Translations under genes and position numbers: made by a program
Part shown: one piece after another, positions 22,739 to 29,732 of the stretch
How positions within the stretch are numbered: the stretch's first letter is position 1
How the letters are laid out: each line of letters starts with the position of its first letter
Assembly (NCBI GenBank): GCA_021834865.1
Contig: JAKBRD010000004.1
Coordinates: 1-29,732 of the forward strand
Source: Microcaldota archaeon
GTDB lineage: Archaea; Micrarchaeota; Micrarchaeia; Micrarchaeales; Micrarchaeaceae
Reading direction: 5' to 3'
Length of the DNA: 29,732 nucleotides
Notes under the pieces: model-generated
The model's input: the letters and a program-made list of their open reading frames with translations, nothing else
What the model was told of the DNA's origin: nothing
The model's database searches: none

Positions 22739-23821
22739 TTATTTAAGGTTTTGTATCTGCGGTACTTTTCTGAATCTGCGGCCCTTGCCGGCAAGAGCCC
22801 CGATAGGCAGATTGACGTAGTTTCTCATTGATTTGAGCGCAAGCATAGCCTTCTCCATCTGCATCCTGTTGCCTATAGCTACCCTTATGCATGGATCTGA
22901 GAATGAGGTGAACTCCTCGTGCGTATTTTTCAGAGTAACCACTCCGTGCTTGAGAAACGCACCGTAGCATAGATCCCTCTCCATTTCCGAATCAAACATA
23001 AGGAGCGTGAATGGAAGAGCATGTACCTTTAGCCTGAGCCCAAGATTTTTGCAGGTGTCTTCAAAATCGGATTTTATGGATCTAAGCCGCTCCATCTCCA
23101 CCCCGTAATAGTCCATGCTTTTGAATACTGCTATACCGGCAGCGCGTGCAACCCTGTTTACGTTGTATTCGTGCGTTGAATTCTCAAGCATCCGTATCGT
23201 TTCCGGGTTCGATATTATATAGCCTAGCCTCACGCCTTCTGTGGCAAAAGCCTTTGAAAAGGTGCGCGTGACTATCAGATTCCTGTGCTCTTCGATCGAA
23301 TCTGCAACGGTTTCTTTGCAATATTCGTAATATGCCTCGTCGACCGCAACAATTCCGCTTGTTCTGGAAGCTATATCTAGTATTTGGGACTTTGCTATGA
23401 CATCGCCAGTAGGGTTGTTCGGCGTGCATATCCATGTAAGCGATGCCCAGCCAAGGTCATCCTGGCTGAAGTTTATCCTGAACGGAGAACTCGCTATGCT
23501 CTGCTCCTTAATCCTCATGTCAGAGCCTATGCCTCTGGCTATCCTTTCAAATTCGGAGTATGTCGGAGCCTGTATGAGGACCTTCTGCCCAAACTTATAA
23601 GTGATCAGGGCGATGGCCTCATCGCAGCCGTTTGTGACCATTATATTTTCCAGCTTTACGTTTGAGTATGCAGCTATTGCTTTTTTAAGCTCCATGTAAC
23701 CTTCGTGAGGATAAGAATTAGCCATGTCCAAAGAGTTTTCCATTGCCTTGCGTACTGCAGGGGACGGCCCATAGCATGAGCCAGTATAACCCAAATGAGT
23801 TTTCGTTATGTGTTTCCCCAT
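22739..23821 (-). CDS. PLP-dependent aminotransferase (HisC-like, fold type I)
   Basis: This is a class I/II aminotransferase of about 360 residues. Visible landmarks are YPHEGYMELKKAIAAYSNV, TNGCDEAIALI, TWICTPNNPTGDV, the PLP-phenol-binding Asp in VAVDEAYYEY, and the Schiff-base Lys in TRTFSKAFATEGVRLGY. The pattern is closest to histidinol-phosphate aminotransferase-like proteins (HisC/CobD group). No histidine or cobalamin genes are nearby, so the substrate is uncertain, and aromatic or other amino acids are possible. A basic C-terminal tail (GKGRRFRKVPQIQNLK) is unusual. ATG 23821 is preceded by an in-frame stop two codons upstream, fixing the start. Confidence 0.88.
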   Translation of the reverse strand: MGKHITKTHLGYTGSCYGPSPAVRKAMENSLDMANSYPHEGYMELKKAIAAYSNVKLENIMVTNGCDEAIALITYKFGQKVLIQAPTYSEFERIARGIGSDMRIKEQSIASSPFRINFSQDDLGWASLTWICTPNNPTGDVIAKSQILDIASRTSGIVAVDEAYYEYCKETVADSIEEHRNLIVTRTFSKAFATEGVRLGYIISNPETIRMLENSTHEYNVNRVARAAGIAVFKSMDYYGVEMERLRSIKSDFEDTCKNLGLRLKVHALPFTLLMFDSEMERDLCYGAFLKHGVVTLKNTHEEFTSFSDPCIRVAIGNRMQMEKAMLALKSMRNYVNLPIGALAGKGRRFRKVPQIQNLK

Positions 23822-23908
23822 AAGCTATTTTTCGCCATCGGCATCGTTAAGCCAATATTATTTAGCATAGAATTAAAATAATGTGCTGTATCATTTTGTT
23901 TTCAAAAT

Positions 23909-23939
23909 AAAAAAAGGGTTTGACGCAACAGCGCCAAAC
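23909..23939 (-). terminator. Hairpin plus T-tract after the 23951 gene
   Basis: On the minus strand the sequence GTTTGGCGC, loop TGTT, GCGTCAAAC (23939 to 23918) forms a 9-bp stem with one G-U pair. It is followed by CC and seven T. It begins 11 bases after the stop of the 23951-24349 gene. The T-tract alone is the usual archaeal stop signal; the hairpin makes it look bacterial. Confidence 0.6.
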
Positions 23940-23950
23940 GCCCGAACTGT

Positions 23951-24349
23951 TCAGAGTCTGTATCCCACCATGCCTCCTATCAGCGAGAGAACAAATCCTG
24001 CGAATGCAAGCACAAAATAGGATGTGCCGAGAGTCATTGCAGTAAATGTTATCCCTGTTGCCGCGGCGAAGTAAAGGCCCAAGTTCTTGGTGTGCTCACC
24101 GGATATGACCTTTGGCTCTGCCAGATACGTGAAGCTGAATACGAAGAGCGCTATTGCCGCTATCACTGACACTCCTGCGAATACTGGAAGCCAGAATGAA
24201 CCAGTCCCATTGAAGACCACTCCGACAGGCATGTCGTCAGCTGCCATCAGGTAAACGAGTACCAGATAGAAAAGGCTGCCCACGAACTCCAGTGCGAAGA
24301 CCCCTCCGTTGGTCTGCTTGCTGCTTGAATGCATCATATGTTTTGCCAT
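23951..24349 (-). CDS. Hypothetical four-helix membrane protein, 132 aa
   Basis: After a polar N terminus (MAKHMMHSSSKQTNGG) come about four hydrophobic helices: FALEFVGSLFYLVLVYLMA, VFAGVSVIAAIALFVFSFTYLA, NLGLYFAAATGITFTAMTL and TSYFVLAFAGFVLSLIGGMVG. No family is recognised and no charged catalytic residues are conspicuous within the helices. The overall plan resembles small membrane subunits, but no partner is adjacent. It is isolated between larger gaps (129 bases to the aminotransferase start, 241 to the next gene) and has its own terminator-like signal, so it is probably a single transcription unit, possibly strongly expressed. Confidence 0.75.
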   Translation of the reverse strand: MAKHMMHSSSKQTNGGVFALEFVGSLFYLVLVYLMAADDMPVGVVFNGTGSFWLPVFAGVSVIAAIALFVFSFTYLAEPKVISGEHTKNLGLYFAAATGITFTAMTLGTSYFVLAFAGFVLSLIGGMVGYRL

Positions 24350-24590
24350 ATAAATCTATTTTAAAGCAATTAACAGATTTTTAAATCTTTCGTTGATATT
24401 GTGGCAGGCCCTGTTATTTGCGCTTTGGGATCCATACGCAAATATAGTCGTTGCAATTCAAAATTTGGAAGCGTTTGAGCCTAGAGCGCACTAATAAATA
24501 TTTAAGAAATAGAATCGTAGTGTTAAGTTGCCCCATTAGCTTAAACCGAATGATAGGGAATGCAAATGGCTTTTAGGCAGGGATGATTTT

Positions 24591-25607
24591 TTGGAAAGAG
24601 ACATAAAAATGCCTGAAAAGATGGAAACACTTTATTCAGACATGGCAAGGCGCTATGACAGTTCCAGGATGTACATTTCGATGTTCCATGCTGCAAAAAG
24701 GCTTGGGGATAAAAGCCTTGAAACCGAAGCCATTGAAAAGGAAGCGGCGAAATTTTCCCTTTTCGGCTTTGATTACGGCGCCAGGCTATTTCTGGACTTG
24801 GCAAAAGAGCGCATGGACAAAGGAATTCTTGAAGATATTGACATACCCCAGATAGAACTCGGCATAATCAACATCACGAGCAAAAGGCTTGTTGCATATT
24901 ACGACAATTGCAAAGAGCTATTCGACAAGGCTCAAGGCACAAGCGCGCTGAAGCATGTCGAAAAGCTAGTGTCAGGCATGTACGCAATGTCGCGCCTTGA
25001 TTCCCTTTACTACCATATTTCCTCCGGATGGCCATTTCCCTTCGCCGACGGAACAGAAAGAAATGTGTATTATGGAAGTGATCATTTTATTGCTGAAAAT
25101 TTGGAGTACTTGGAATTTGTGTGCCCGAGGATTGCCGATATTGTTGAAAATTCCGACTTAATAATGGAAAAGAGGATACTGCAAAAAGTAGGGCATATGA
25201 ATAAGCTTCTGAAAAAATCAGGAGTTGACGAACAGCATACAAGCGAATTTGTTTCTGCAATCCCAAAGCTGATCGGAAACGCCGTGAGCAGCAGAGACCT
25301 TTTGCTTGGCGCACTTTCCGATCTGGATAAAAACAGCATGGCCAAAGTCATTTTAGCCATAGGCAGGGCAGAAGGTCCCCGGACCAAGCTGCAGTGCTTA
25401 TACCTCTCTGTAGAAAATTTGGAAGGCATTGCCGAAGGCGGAGACTTCCAAAGGCTCGAAGACATAATAGAATCAATACAGCGCATGGCCATGTGGAAAA
25501 GCTCCGACCTGCACAGCTTTGAGCGCCTTTTGGCGATTTCAGAGCCAAGGAAGAGCTACGGAAGGCAGACCAATCTTGACAGATACCTGAAGCTTAGAAG
25601 AAGATAA
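24591..25607 (+). CDS. Hypothetical helical-repeat protein, 338 aa
   Basis: No family is recognised. The sequence is almost entirely helical and soluble, with recurring short helices (MYISMFHAAKRLGDKSLETEA, GARLFLDLAKERMDKGILED) that resemble TPR- or ARM-like repeats. The tail is very basic (LDRYLKLRRR), which could contact nucleic acid. It has no cysteine cluster, Walker motif or membrane segment. The start is a TTG at 24591 or an ATG at 24609; a TATA-like AATAAATATTTAAG near 24492-24505 would give a leader of about 65 bases or more. The downstream gene begins within 70 bases on the same strand. Confidence 0.72.
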   Translation: MERDIKMPEKMETLYSDMARRYDSSRMYISMFHAAKRLGDKSLETEAIEKEAAKFSLFGFDYGARLFLDLAKERMDKGILEDIDIPQIELGIINITSKRLVAYYDNCKELFDKAQGTSALKHVEKLVSGMYAMSRLDSLYYHISSGWPFPFADGTERNVYYGSDHFIAENLEYLEFVCPRIADIVENSDLIMEKRILQKVGHMNKLLKKSGVDEQHTSEFVSAIPKLIGNAVSSRDLLLGALSDLDKNSMAKVILAIGRAEGPRTKLQCLYLSVENLEGIAEGGDFQRLEDIIESIQRMAMWKSSDLHSFERLLAISEPRKSYGRQTNLDRYLKLRRR

Positions 25608-25650
25608 ACTTCGGATAAAAAATAATAAATAATTGAACGACCGAACAAGA

Positions 25651-25670
25651 ACCTTGCAATGTAACAAGGT
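25651..25670 (+). promoter_or_regulatory. Hairpin covering the ribosome-binding site of the 25678 gene
   Basis: ACCTTG (25651-25656) pairs with CAAGGT (25665-25670) across an 8-base loop. The 3' arm contains most of the GGTG ribosome-binding core (25668-25671) of the ATG at 25678. It could restrain translation. The stem is only 6 bp, so it could also be chance. Confidence 0.35.
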
Positions 25671-25677
25671 GCTCTTC

Positions 25678-26592
25678 ATGCATTCGAATTTCGAGGTAGA
25701 GACTGAAAACGCGACAATACGCGGCAAAATATCAAAAGCGCTAACCGATGTCCAGAACAACAGGAATGGAAATGCGCTTTTGGTGAGTTATAGGGAGCTA
25801 AGGCCATACCTTAGGAACAATGGAAACAGGTACAGAGAGCAGATAAGGATAAATTACGAAGGGCAAAGGATATCTTTCAGCATGAGCGCCAGGGCATATT
25901 TTATCGGAGGAAACTTCAAAGTTGTATATTACAATTCCAACGAGGGCTACACAAAAGCAACAATGGACGACATGATGGCTCTTTCCGGGATTGAAAGTTA
26001 TATTGGAATAAGCGGAGGCCTTACCCAGGTCATAACGCACCTGTCCGCACTTACGCACAAAAACGGCATAAGGTGCACGAACCTGTATGACAGGAACGGC
26101 TTCCAGCTTATATACAACGCATTGCAGCTCGCTAGATACGACGCCATTCCGAGCTCCATAAGCCCGATGTGGCACATAGAAGCAAAGGATAGCAGAGAAT
26201 CAAATGATGTATTGGCTCTTTATGGAGAGAACAATAGATTTCACATGAATTTCGTACTTACGCACGACACCATCGAGCATGGAATAGAAAAAGCCGAGAG
26301 CAAAAGGTACTTTGTGTACAGCTCCAACGCTTTTAACATCTCAGTTGACAGGAAAGATGGAAGGGAAGCAAGAAACGAAAACTGCTGGGAGAACCAGGAC
26401 AGCGGAAAGATGCTCGTGGAAAAGCTAGGGAGCTCAAGCAGATTGAAAAATGGGAGCGCATACATGGCCGCTTCTGTAAGCATGCCAGTAACGATAATGC
26501 TCAGGAAGGAAAGCAGGAATGATGGCGGAATGCGCCTATATTCCTATTGCACAGGAACAGGCGAGCATGCCGAATGCGTGCATTCGCAATGA
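25678..26592 (+). CDS. Hypothetical protein, 304 aa
   Basis: No family is recognised. The protein is soluble with mixed alpha/beta character and many Asn, Ser, Tyr and Arg residues. Notable segments are RPYLRNNGNRYREQIRINYE, SYIGISGGLTQVITHLSAL, HMNFVLTHDTIEHGIEKAES and ESRNDGGMRLYSYCTGTGEH. Cys and His residues cluster near the C terminus (CTGTGEHAECVH), possibly a metal site. The upstream TTG at 25633 would add 15 residues, but GGTG with a 6-base spacer supports the ATG at 25678. It follows the 24591 gene, with its own AT-rich stretch (25617-25634) in the gap, so it may be transcribed both with it and separately. Confidence 0.72.
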   Translation: MHSNFEVETENATIRGKISKALTDVQNNRNGNALLVSYRELRPYLRNNGNRYREQIRINYEGQRISFSMSARAYFIGGNFKVVYYNSNEGYTKATMDDMMALSGIESYIGISGGLTQVITHLSALTHKNGIRCTNLYDRNGFQLIYNALQLARYDAIPSSISPMWHIEAKDSRESNDVLALYGENNRFHMNFVLTHDTIEHGIEKAESKRYFVYSSNAFNISVDRKDGREARNENCWENQDSGKMLVEKLGSSSRLKNGSAYMAASVSMPVTIMLRKESRNDGGMRLYSYCTGTGEHAECVHSQ

Positions 26593-26595
26593 TTT

Positions 26596-28353
26596 CTACT
26601 TGAAAAGATGCATGGCAGTGTTTATCAACGCTATGTGCGAATAGGCCTGCGGGAAATTGCCGAGGAGCTCTCCAGTTTCCCTGTTTATATCCTCCGAAAG
26701 AAGCCCGAGGCTGTTTGTATGCTTTATGGTTTCTTCGAACAGCTTTATTGCTTCGGCCTGGCTGCCTATCTCATATAGTGCGTCTATATACCAGAATGTG
26801 CACGCTATAAGCGCGTTCTTTGGCATACCGAAATCGTCATTGGCGTTATACCTCATGACGAAGCCATTCCTGAAAAGGCTCTTGCCTATGGCTTCAACGG
26901 TCTTTACCATCTTCTCGTCTTTATAATCTATGAATCCGAAATATGGCAGAAGCAGCAAGCTTGCGTCCAATTCATCCGACCCGTATGACTGCGTAAAGGA
27001 GCTTATGCCTTCATTCCATCCTTTTGCCATCACATCGTTTTTTATTTCGTCCCGTATTCTCATCCACCTTTTGGCATATTTTTCCTTTCCCAATGCCTTT
27101 GCTATCTCGGCTCCCCTGTCCAAGGCAACCCAGCACAGGACTTTGGAGAATGTATAATGCCTGCTGAGCGTCCTGAACTCCCATATGCTGTGATCCTTGT
27201 ACCTCCATTCCTTTATGGCAGATTCGACAAGCCCGTATATGAGCTCCCAATCCGATTCGTCAAGGTTGAAGTCTTTCTTATGCTTTATGTAAAAAAGGTA
27301 TATGGCGTCGAGGAGCTCCCCGAATATGTCGACCTGCCTCTGTGTTGCCGCGGCGTTGCCGATTCTAACAGGTCTTGAGCCCTTGTACCCGCTGAGGTTG
27401 TCGAGCGTTCTTTCCGGTATGTCGCGCTCTCCATTCACTCCGAAAAGAACCTGCAGGTTTATGCCGTACTTCCTGTGTATGGATAGCGCCCATTTCATGA
27501 ATTCGTGAGCGACGTCGAACTTGGATATGCTGATTAGCGACATTACGGTGAATGAGGAATCCCTTATCCAGCAGTACCTGTAGTCCCAGTTCCTTACATC
27601 GCCGACAATTTCCGGTATTGACGTTGTTGCAGCGGCTATTATGGCTCCAGTCTCATCGTATGTGAGCAATCTCAGCACCAGCGCAGACCTTGCTATGAGA
27701 TTCCTGTTCTGCTTCGGAAGCTGCGCTTTTGATATCCAGCCCTTCCAGTAATTAACAGTCTTATCCATCATTAGCTTTACTTCGTCAATCCCTGTTTCCG
27801 GCTTTATTTTGTTGTATGTGATGACCATGTATGAATCTTTATCCAGCACAAGTTCTTCTCCCGCTTTTATCTTTTCAAGCGGCAGGTCCGAATATAGGTA
27901 TATGGATTCCCTTGCGGAGCTGTCGAAAAACCTAATGCAGCCATCTTCAATGCTAACCTCTGGTTCCGCCGTGGCATACTGCAGCATCGGCTTCACAATT
28001 GCGGTTACGCCGGGCTTTCCCCTTGTTACCTTTATCAGCCTGTGCAGCTCCGGATCCTTGTAAAGCCTGCCATGTGATTCGTAGTGCGGAAAATAGTCAT
28101 ATAGGTCAAAGGCCCAGTCTGCGGAACTGAAATGCGTGACGATCACGTTGGAATCCTTTACGTATTCCTGCGACGATTCGAATCTTCCGCTAGGTGTTAT
28201 CTTGAAATGCCCGCCCTTTTCCTCGTCCAGTATCCTTGCAAAAACCGACGGGGAATCGAACCTCGGAAAGCACAGCCAGTCTATTGAGGAATCGCTGTGC
28301 ACCAGCGCAGCGGTTGCGCAGTTGCCTATTATCCCATATTCCAGGTTCTGCAT
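26596..28353 (-). CDS. GH15 family glucoamylase/trehalase
   Basis: A 585-residue inverting glycosidase. The N-terminal beta-sandwich domain begins NLEYGIIGNCATAALV and SIDWLCFPRFDSPSVFA, followed by the (alpha/alpha)6 barrel with VRNWDYRYCWIRDSSF and NLQVLFGVNGE. The general acid region is DHSIWEFR (Glu near residue 392) and the second catalytic Glu is in GLLSEDINRETGELLGNFPQAYSH (E554). These are hallmarks of archaeal GH15 glucoamylases and of the Thermoplasma-type GH15 trehalases, which cannot be told apart here. There is no signal peptide, so it acts on intracellular glycogen, maltodextrin or trehalose, releasing glucose. It lies 4 bases after glucose dehydrogenase, which would use that glucose. 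Confidence 0.93.
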   Translation of the reverse strand: MQNLEYGIIGNCATAALVHSDSSIDWLCFPRFDSPSVFARILDEEKGGHFKITPSGRFESSQEYVKDSNVIVTHFSSADWAFDLYDYFPHYESHGRLYKDPELHRLIKVTRGKPGVTAIVKPMLQYATAEPEVSIEDGCIRFFDSSARESIYLYSDLPLEKIKAGEELVLDKDSYMVITYNKIKPETGIDEVKLMMDKTVNYWKGWISKAQLPKQNRNLIARSALVLRLLTYDETGAIIAAATTSIPEIVGDVRNWDYRYCWIRDSSFTVMSLISISKFDVAHEFMKWALSIHRKYGINLQVLFGVNGERDIPERTLDNLSGYKGSRPVRIGNAAATQRQVDIFGELLDAIYLFYIKHKKDFNLDESDWELIYGLVESAIKEWRYKDHSIWEFRTLSRHYTFSKVLCWVALDRGAEIAKALGKEKYAKRWMRIRDEIKNDVMAKGWNEGISSFTQSYGSDELDASLLLLPYFGFIDYKDEKMVKTVEAIGKSLFRNGFVMRYNANDDFGMPKNALIACTFWYIDALYEIGSQAEAIKLFEETIKHTNSLGLLSEDINRETGELLGNFPQAYSHIALINTAMHLFK

Positions 28354-28357
28354 CCCA

Positions 28358-29431
28358 TCAGCCCATTATTATTACGTTCTTTATCTGCTCCCTGTCGTTA
28401 AGCATTTCGTAGCTGAAGTCTTCGAGCTTTATTTTTCTTGTTATCATTGTCTTCAAAAGGCCGGGATGCTGCGACTCTATTGCTGCCATGTCCTGTGCCC
28501 CTTTTATGAAATGGGATATGTTTGAATTTACGCTCCCGAGTATGAGCTTGTTTCCAAGCACCATGTTGTAGTTGAGCCTTCCTATGTCTATGCTTTCGGA
28601 ATAGCTCTCCCCGGTTACGCTCAGCAGGCACAGAACGCCGTTTATCGAAGGCACGTTTAGCGCGCTTGCAACCGCTTTTGGGCTTCCGGTAAGCTCTACT
28701 GCTATGTCTATTCTTTTGCCAAGCTCATCTGGCAGCTTTTCGATAGGCACGTCATTGGAGTTTATGTGCTTTATTCCCATCTCAGCATATATCCTGTCCT
28801 TTATTGTGTTGGCTGCCGTCCTGTCTACGGATACTACGTCCATCCCGTTGAGCCTGAGTATCATTGCGGCGAACAGCCCGACTGTTCCTGTGCCGAGAAC
28901 TACCGCGCTCTTTGGCTGCCACACCATTCTCTTCTGGGCCTCAAGGACCTGCTTGACAGCCTTCTCTGCTATGCTGAACGGCTCCAGCATTACAGCCACT
29001 TCGGATATCTCTTTTGGTATCTTTACAAGGTACTCCTGCTTCTCCTTGTAGTATTCCGCCATGTAGCCGTGCTCCCCCTTTATGCCGCGCTCAAGGTAGT
29101 CGCCCTTTATGCACATGTCCGATTCGCCGCTCTTGCAGTTTATGCAATCGTCCGGCCTTCGCACAGTCGCAACTACGATGTCCCCTGTGCTTATGCCGTT
29201 TACAGCCGAGCCCACTTTCTCCACAGTCCCTATGGACTCGTGCCCGGGTATGAGGTATTCGCTGCCTGCGGGAGCCTCGCCGTAAAGCCCTTCCCCAAGC
29301 TCTTTGTCGGTCCCGTCAAGGCCAAGCATGTTCACTTTTACTAGGACTTCGTTCTCGCTTATTTCCGGAGCTTCGACTTCCATTATCTTGAAGCTCCCCT
29401 TTTGTTTTGGTATTATCGTTCCTGCCTTCAT
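28358..29431 (-). CDS. gdh: Glucose 1-dehydrogenase (medium-chain, zinc type)
   Basis: The enzyme oxidises glucose to gluconolactone with NAD(P)+, the first step of the archaeal Entner-Doudoroff routes. In this 357-residue protein, MLGLDGTDKELGEGLYGEAPAG and IPGHESIGTVEKVG give the catalytic zinc ligands D39, H64 and probably E150. Asp in place of Cys is the Haloferax-type arrangement. A structural-zinc lobe DDCINCKSGESDMC follows, and the nucleotide fold has VLGTGTVGLFAAM (178-190). The ATG at 29431 has an AAGGGG site about 8 bases upstream and is preferred to the TTG at 29452. It sits between a cyclase-family gene and the GH15 gene in one operon. Confidence 0.92.
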   Translation of the reverse strand: MKAGTIIPKQKGSFKIMEVEAPEISENEVLVKVNMLGLDGTDKELGEGLYGEAPAGSEYLIPGHESIGTVEKVGSAVNGISTGDIVVATVRRPDDCINCKSGESDMCIKGDYLERGIKGEHGYMAEYYKEKQEYLVKIPKEISEVAVMLEPFSIAEKAVKQVLEAQKRMVWQPKSAVVLGTGTVGLFAAMILRLNGMDVVSVDRTAANTIKDRIYAEMGIKHINSNDVPIEKLPDELGKRIDIAVELTGSPKAVASALNVPSINGVLCLLSVTGESYSESIDIGRLNYNMVLGNKLILGSVNSNISHFIKGAQDMAAIESQHPGLLKTMITRKIKLEDFSYEMLNDREQIKNVIIMG

Positions 29432-29462
29432 GATTATTGCCCCTTTTTCCAAACGTTATATC

Positions 29463-29732
29463 CTAACCCTTTATCAGCACAGCCCTGGCTGGGGAAGCGT
29501 CTCCGTTATATTTCAGAGGGAAGCCTGCAAAGCCGTACCTTCCCGGCTTTATGCCCTTAAGCATCAGGCCTTCGTATATCAATATTCCAGAACCAAGGAG
29601 CTTTCTGTGCACCGACATGTCGCTGTGAAAGCGCTCTATGCTTAGGTAATCTATCCCAACGGCTTTTATGTGCAATGAAACCAGGTATTCCGCACCGTCC
29701 ATGGAAAGGCTCGCGTAATCCTTTCTAAACTT
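29463..29732 (-). CDS. Cyclase/kynurenine formamidase-family hydrolase (partial, 3' end)
   Basis: The frame is open from the window edge to its stop at 29463, giving the last 89 residues. YASLSMDGAEYLV, then KAVGIDYLSIERFHSD, then HRKLLGSGILIYEGLMLKGI and the ending ASPARAVLIKG match the C-terminal half of the cyclase family (PF04199), metal-dependent hydrolases best known as arylformamidases. The metal-binding HxGTHxD motif would lie upstream, outside the window. Sitting 31 bases ahead of the glucose dehydrogenase ATG, it might open gluconolactone or a related lactone, but this is inference. Confidence 0.85.
   Translation of the reverse strand, partial: KFRKDYASLSMDGAEYLVSLHIKAVGIDYLSIERFHSDMSVHRKLLGSGILIYEGLMLKGIKPGRYGFAGFPLKYNGDASPARAVLIKG

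Noticed and set aside
24350..24590. Search for a tRNA or structured RNA in the longest gap
   Set aside because: No cloverleaf, T-loop GTTCRA motif or C/D-box pair was found; only AT-rich promoter-like sequence and short unsupported frames.
1..29732. CRISPR arrays, insertion sequences or prophage genes
   Set aside because: No regularly spaced repeats, transposase, integrase, terminal inverted repeats or phage structural genes were seen.

Overview
The window comes from a gene-dense archaeal chromosome, about 94% coding by eye. Archaeal signs are the eukaryote/archaeal-type tryptophanyl- and tyrosyl-tRNA synthetases, the FKBP with an inserted chaperone flap, a Haloferax/Thermoplasma-type glucose dehydrogenase, and AT-rich TATA-like boxes 22-26 bases ahead of many start codons, which suggests leaderless mRNAs. 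Moderate G+C, short intergenic gaps, many unrecognised proteins, a GH15 glucosidase next to glucose dehydrogenase and several MFS exporters suggest a small-genome acidophile such as Micrarchaeota (ARMAN-like) or a Thermoplasmata relative. That placement is inference. No rRNA, tRNA, insertion sequence or CRISPR array was found, and no gap without a gene exceeds about 300 bases.

Layout. 1-2490: 5' end of an ABC-transporter ATPase, an FKBP prolyl isomerase, and a minus-strand group (methyltransferase, stand-alone EMAP/MetG-like tRNA-binding protein, unknown protein). 2619-7961: trpS-hemC-hemD-hemE on the plus strand, meeting a minus-strand pair hemH-chdC. Together these encode most of a bacterial-style coproporphyrin-dependent heme pathway. 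8027-10558: an unknown gene pair divergent from chdC, an inosine/xanthosine triphosphatase and TyrRS. 10673-15421: a ferritin-like/VIT1 iron transporter fusion, small membrane proteins, an FMN reductase, a 47-residue zinc ribbon, an SPFH/stomatin protein with a Gln/Lys-rich tail, and an HAD protein with an altered catalytic motif. 15565-19656: three consecutive MFS transporters of different subfamilies. 19696-21671: a cytoplasmic sulfite-oxidase-like molybdoprotein, a histidine phosphatase and a sugar nucleotidyltransferase. 21705-26592: unknown proteins around an aminotransferase. 26596-29732: an operon of a cyclase-family hydrolase, glucose dehydrogenase and GH15 glucosidase that could turn glucans or trehalose into gluconate.

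How they fit together. HemC, HemD and HemE make coproporphyrinogen III, HemH would insert iron, and ChdC would decarboxylate coproheme to heme b. The oxidase step (CgoX) and the early steps (HemA/L/B) are not in the window. The ferritin-VIT protein may handle iron for the same economy. Translation signals are unusually readable: nine start codons follow a GGTG core at exactly 5 or 6 bases, and this settles several ambiguous starts.
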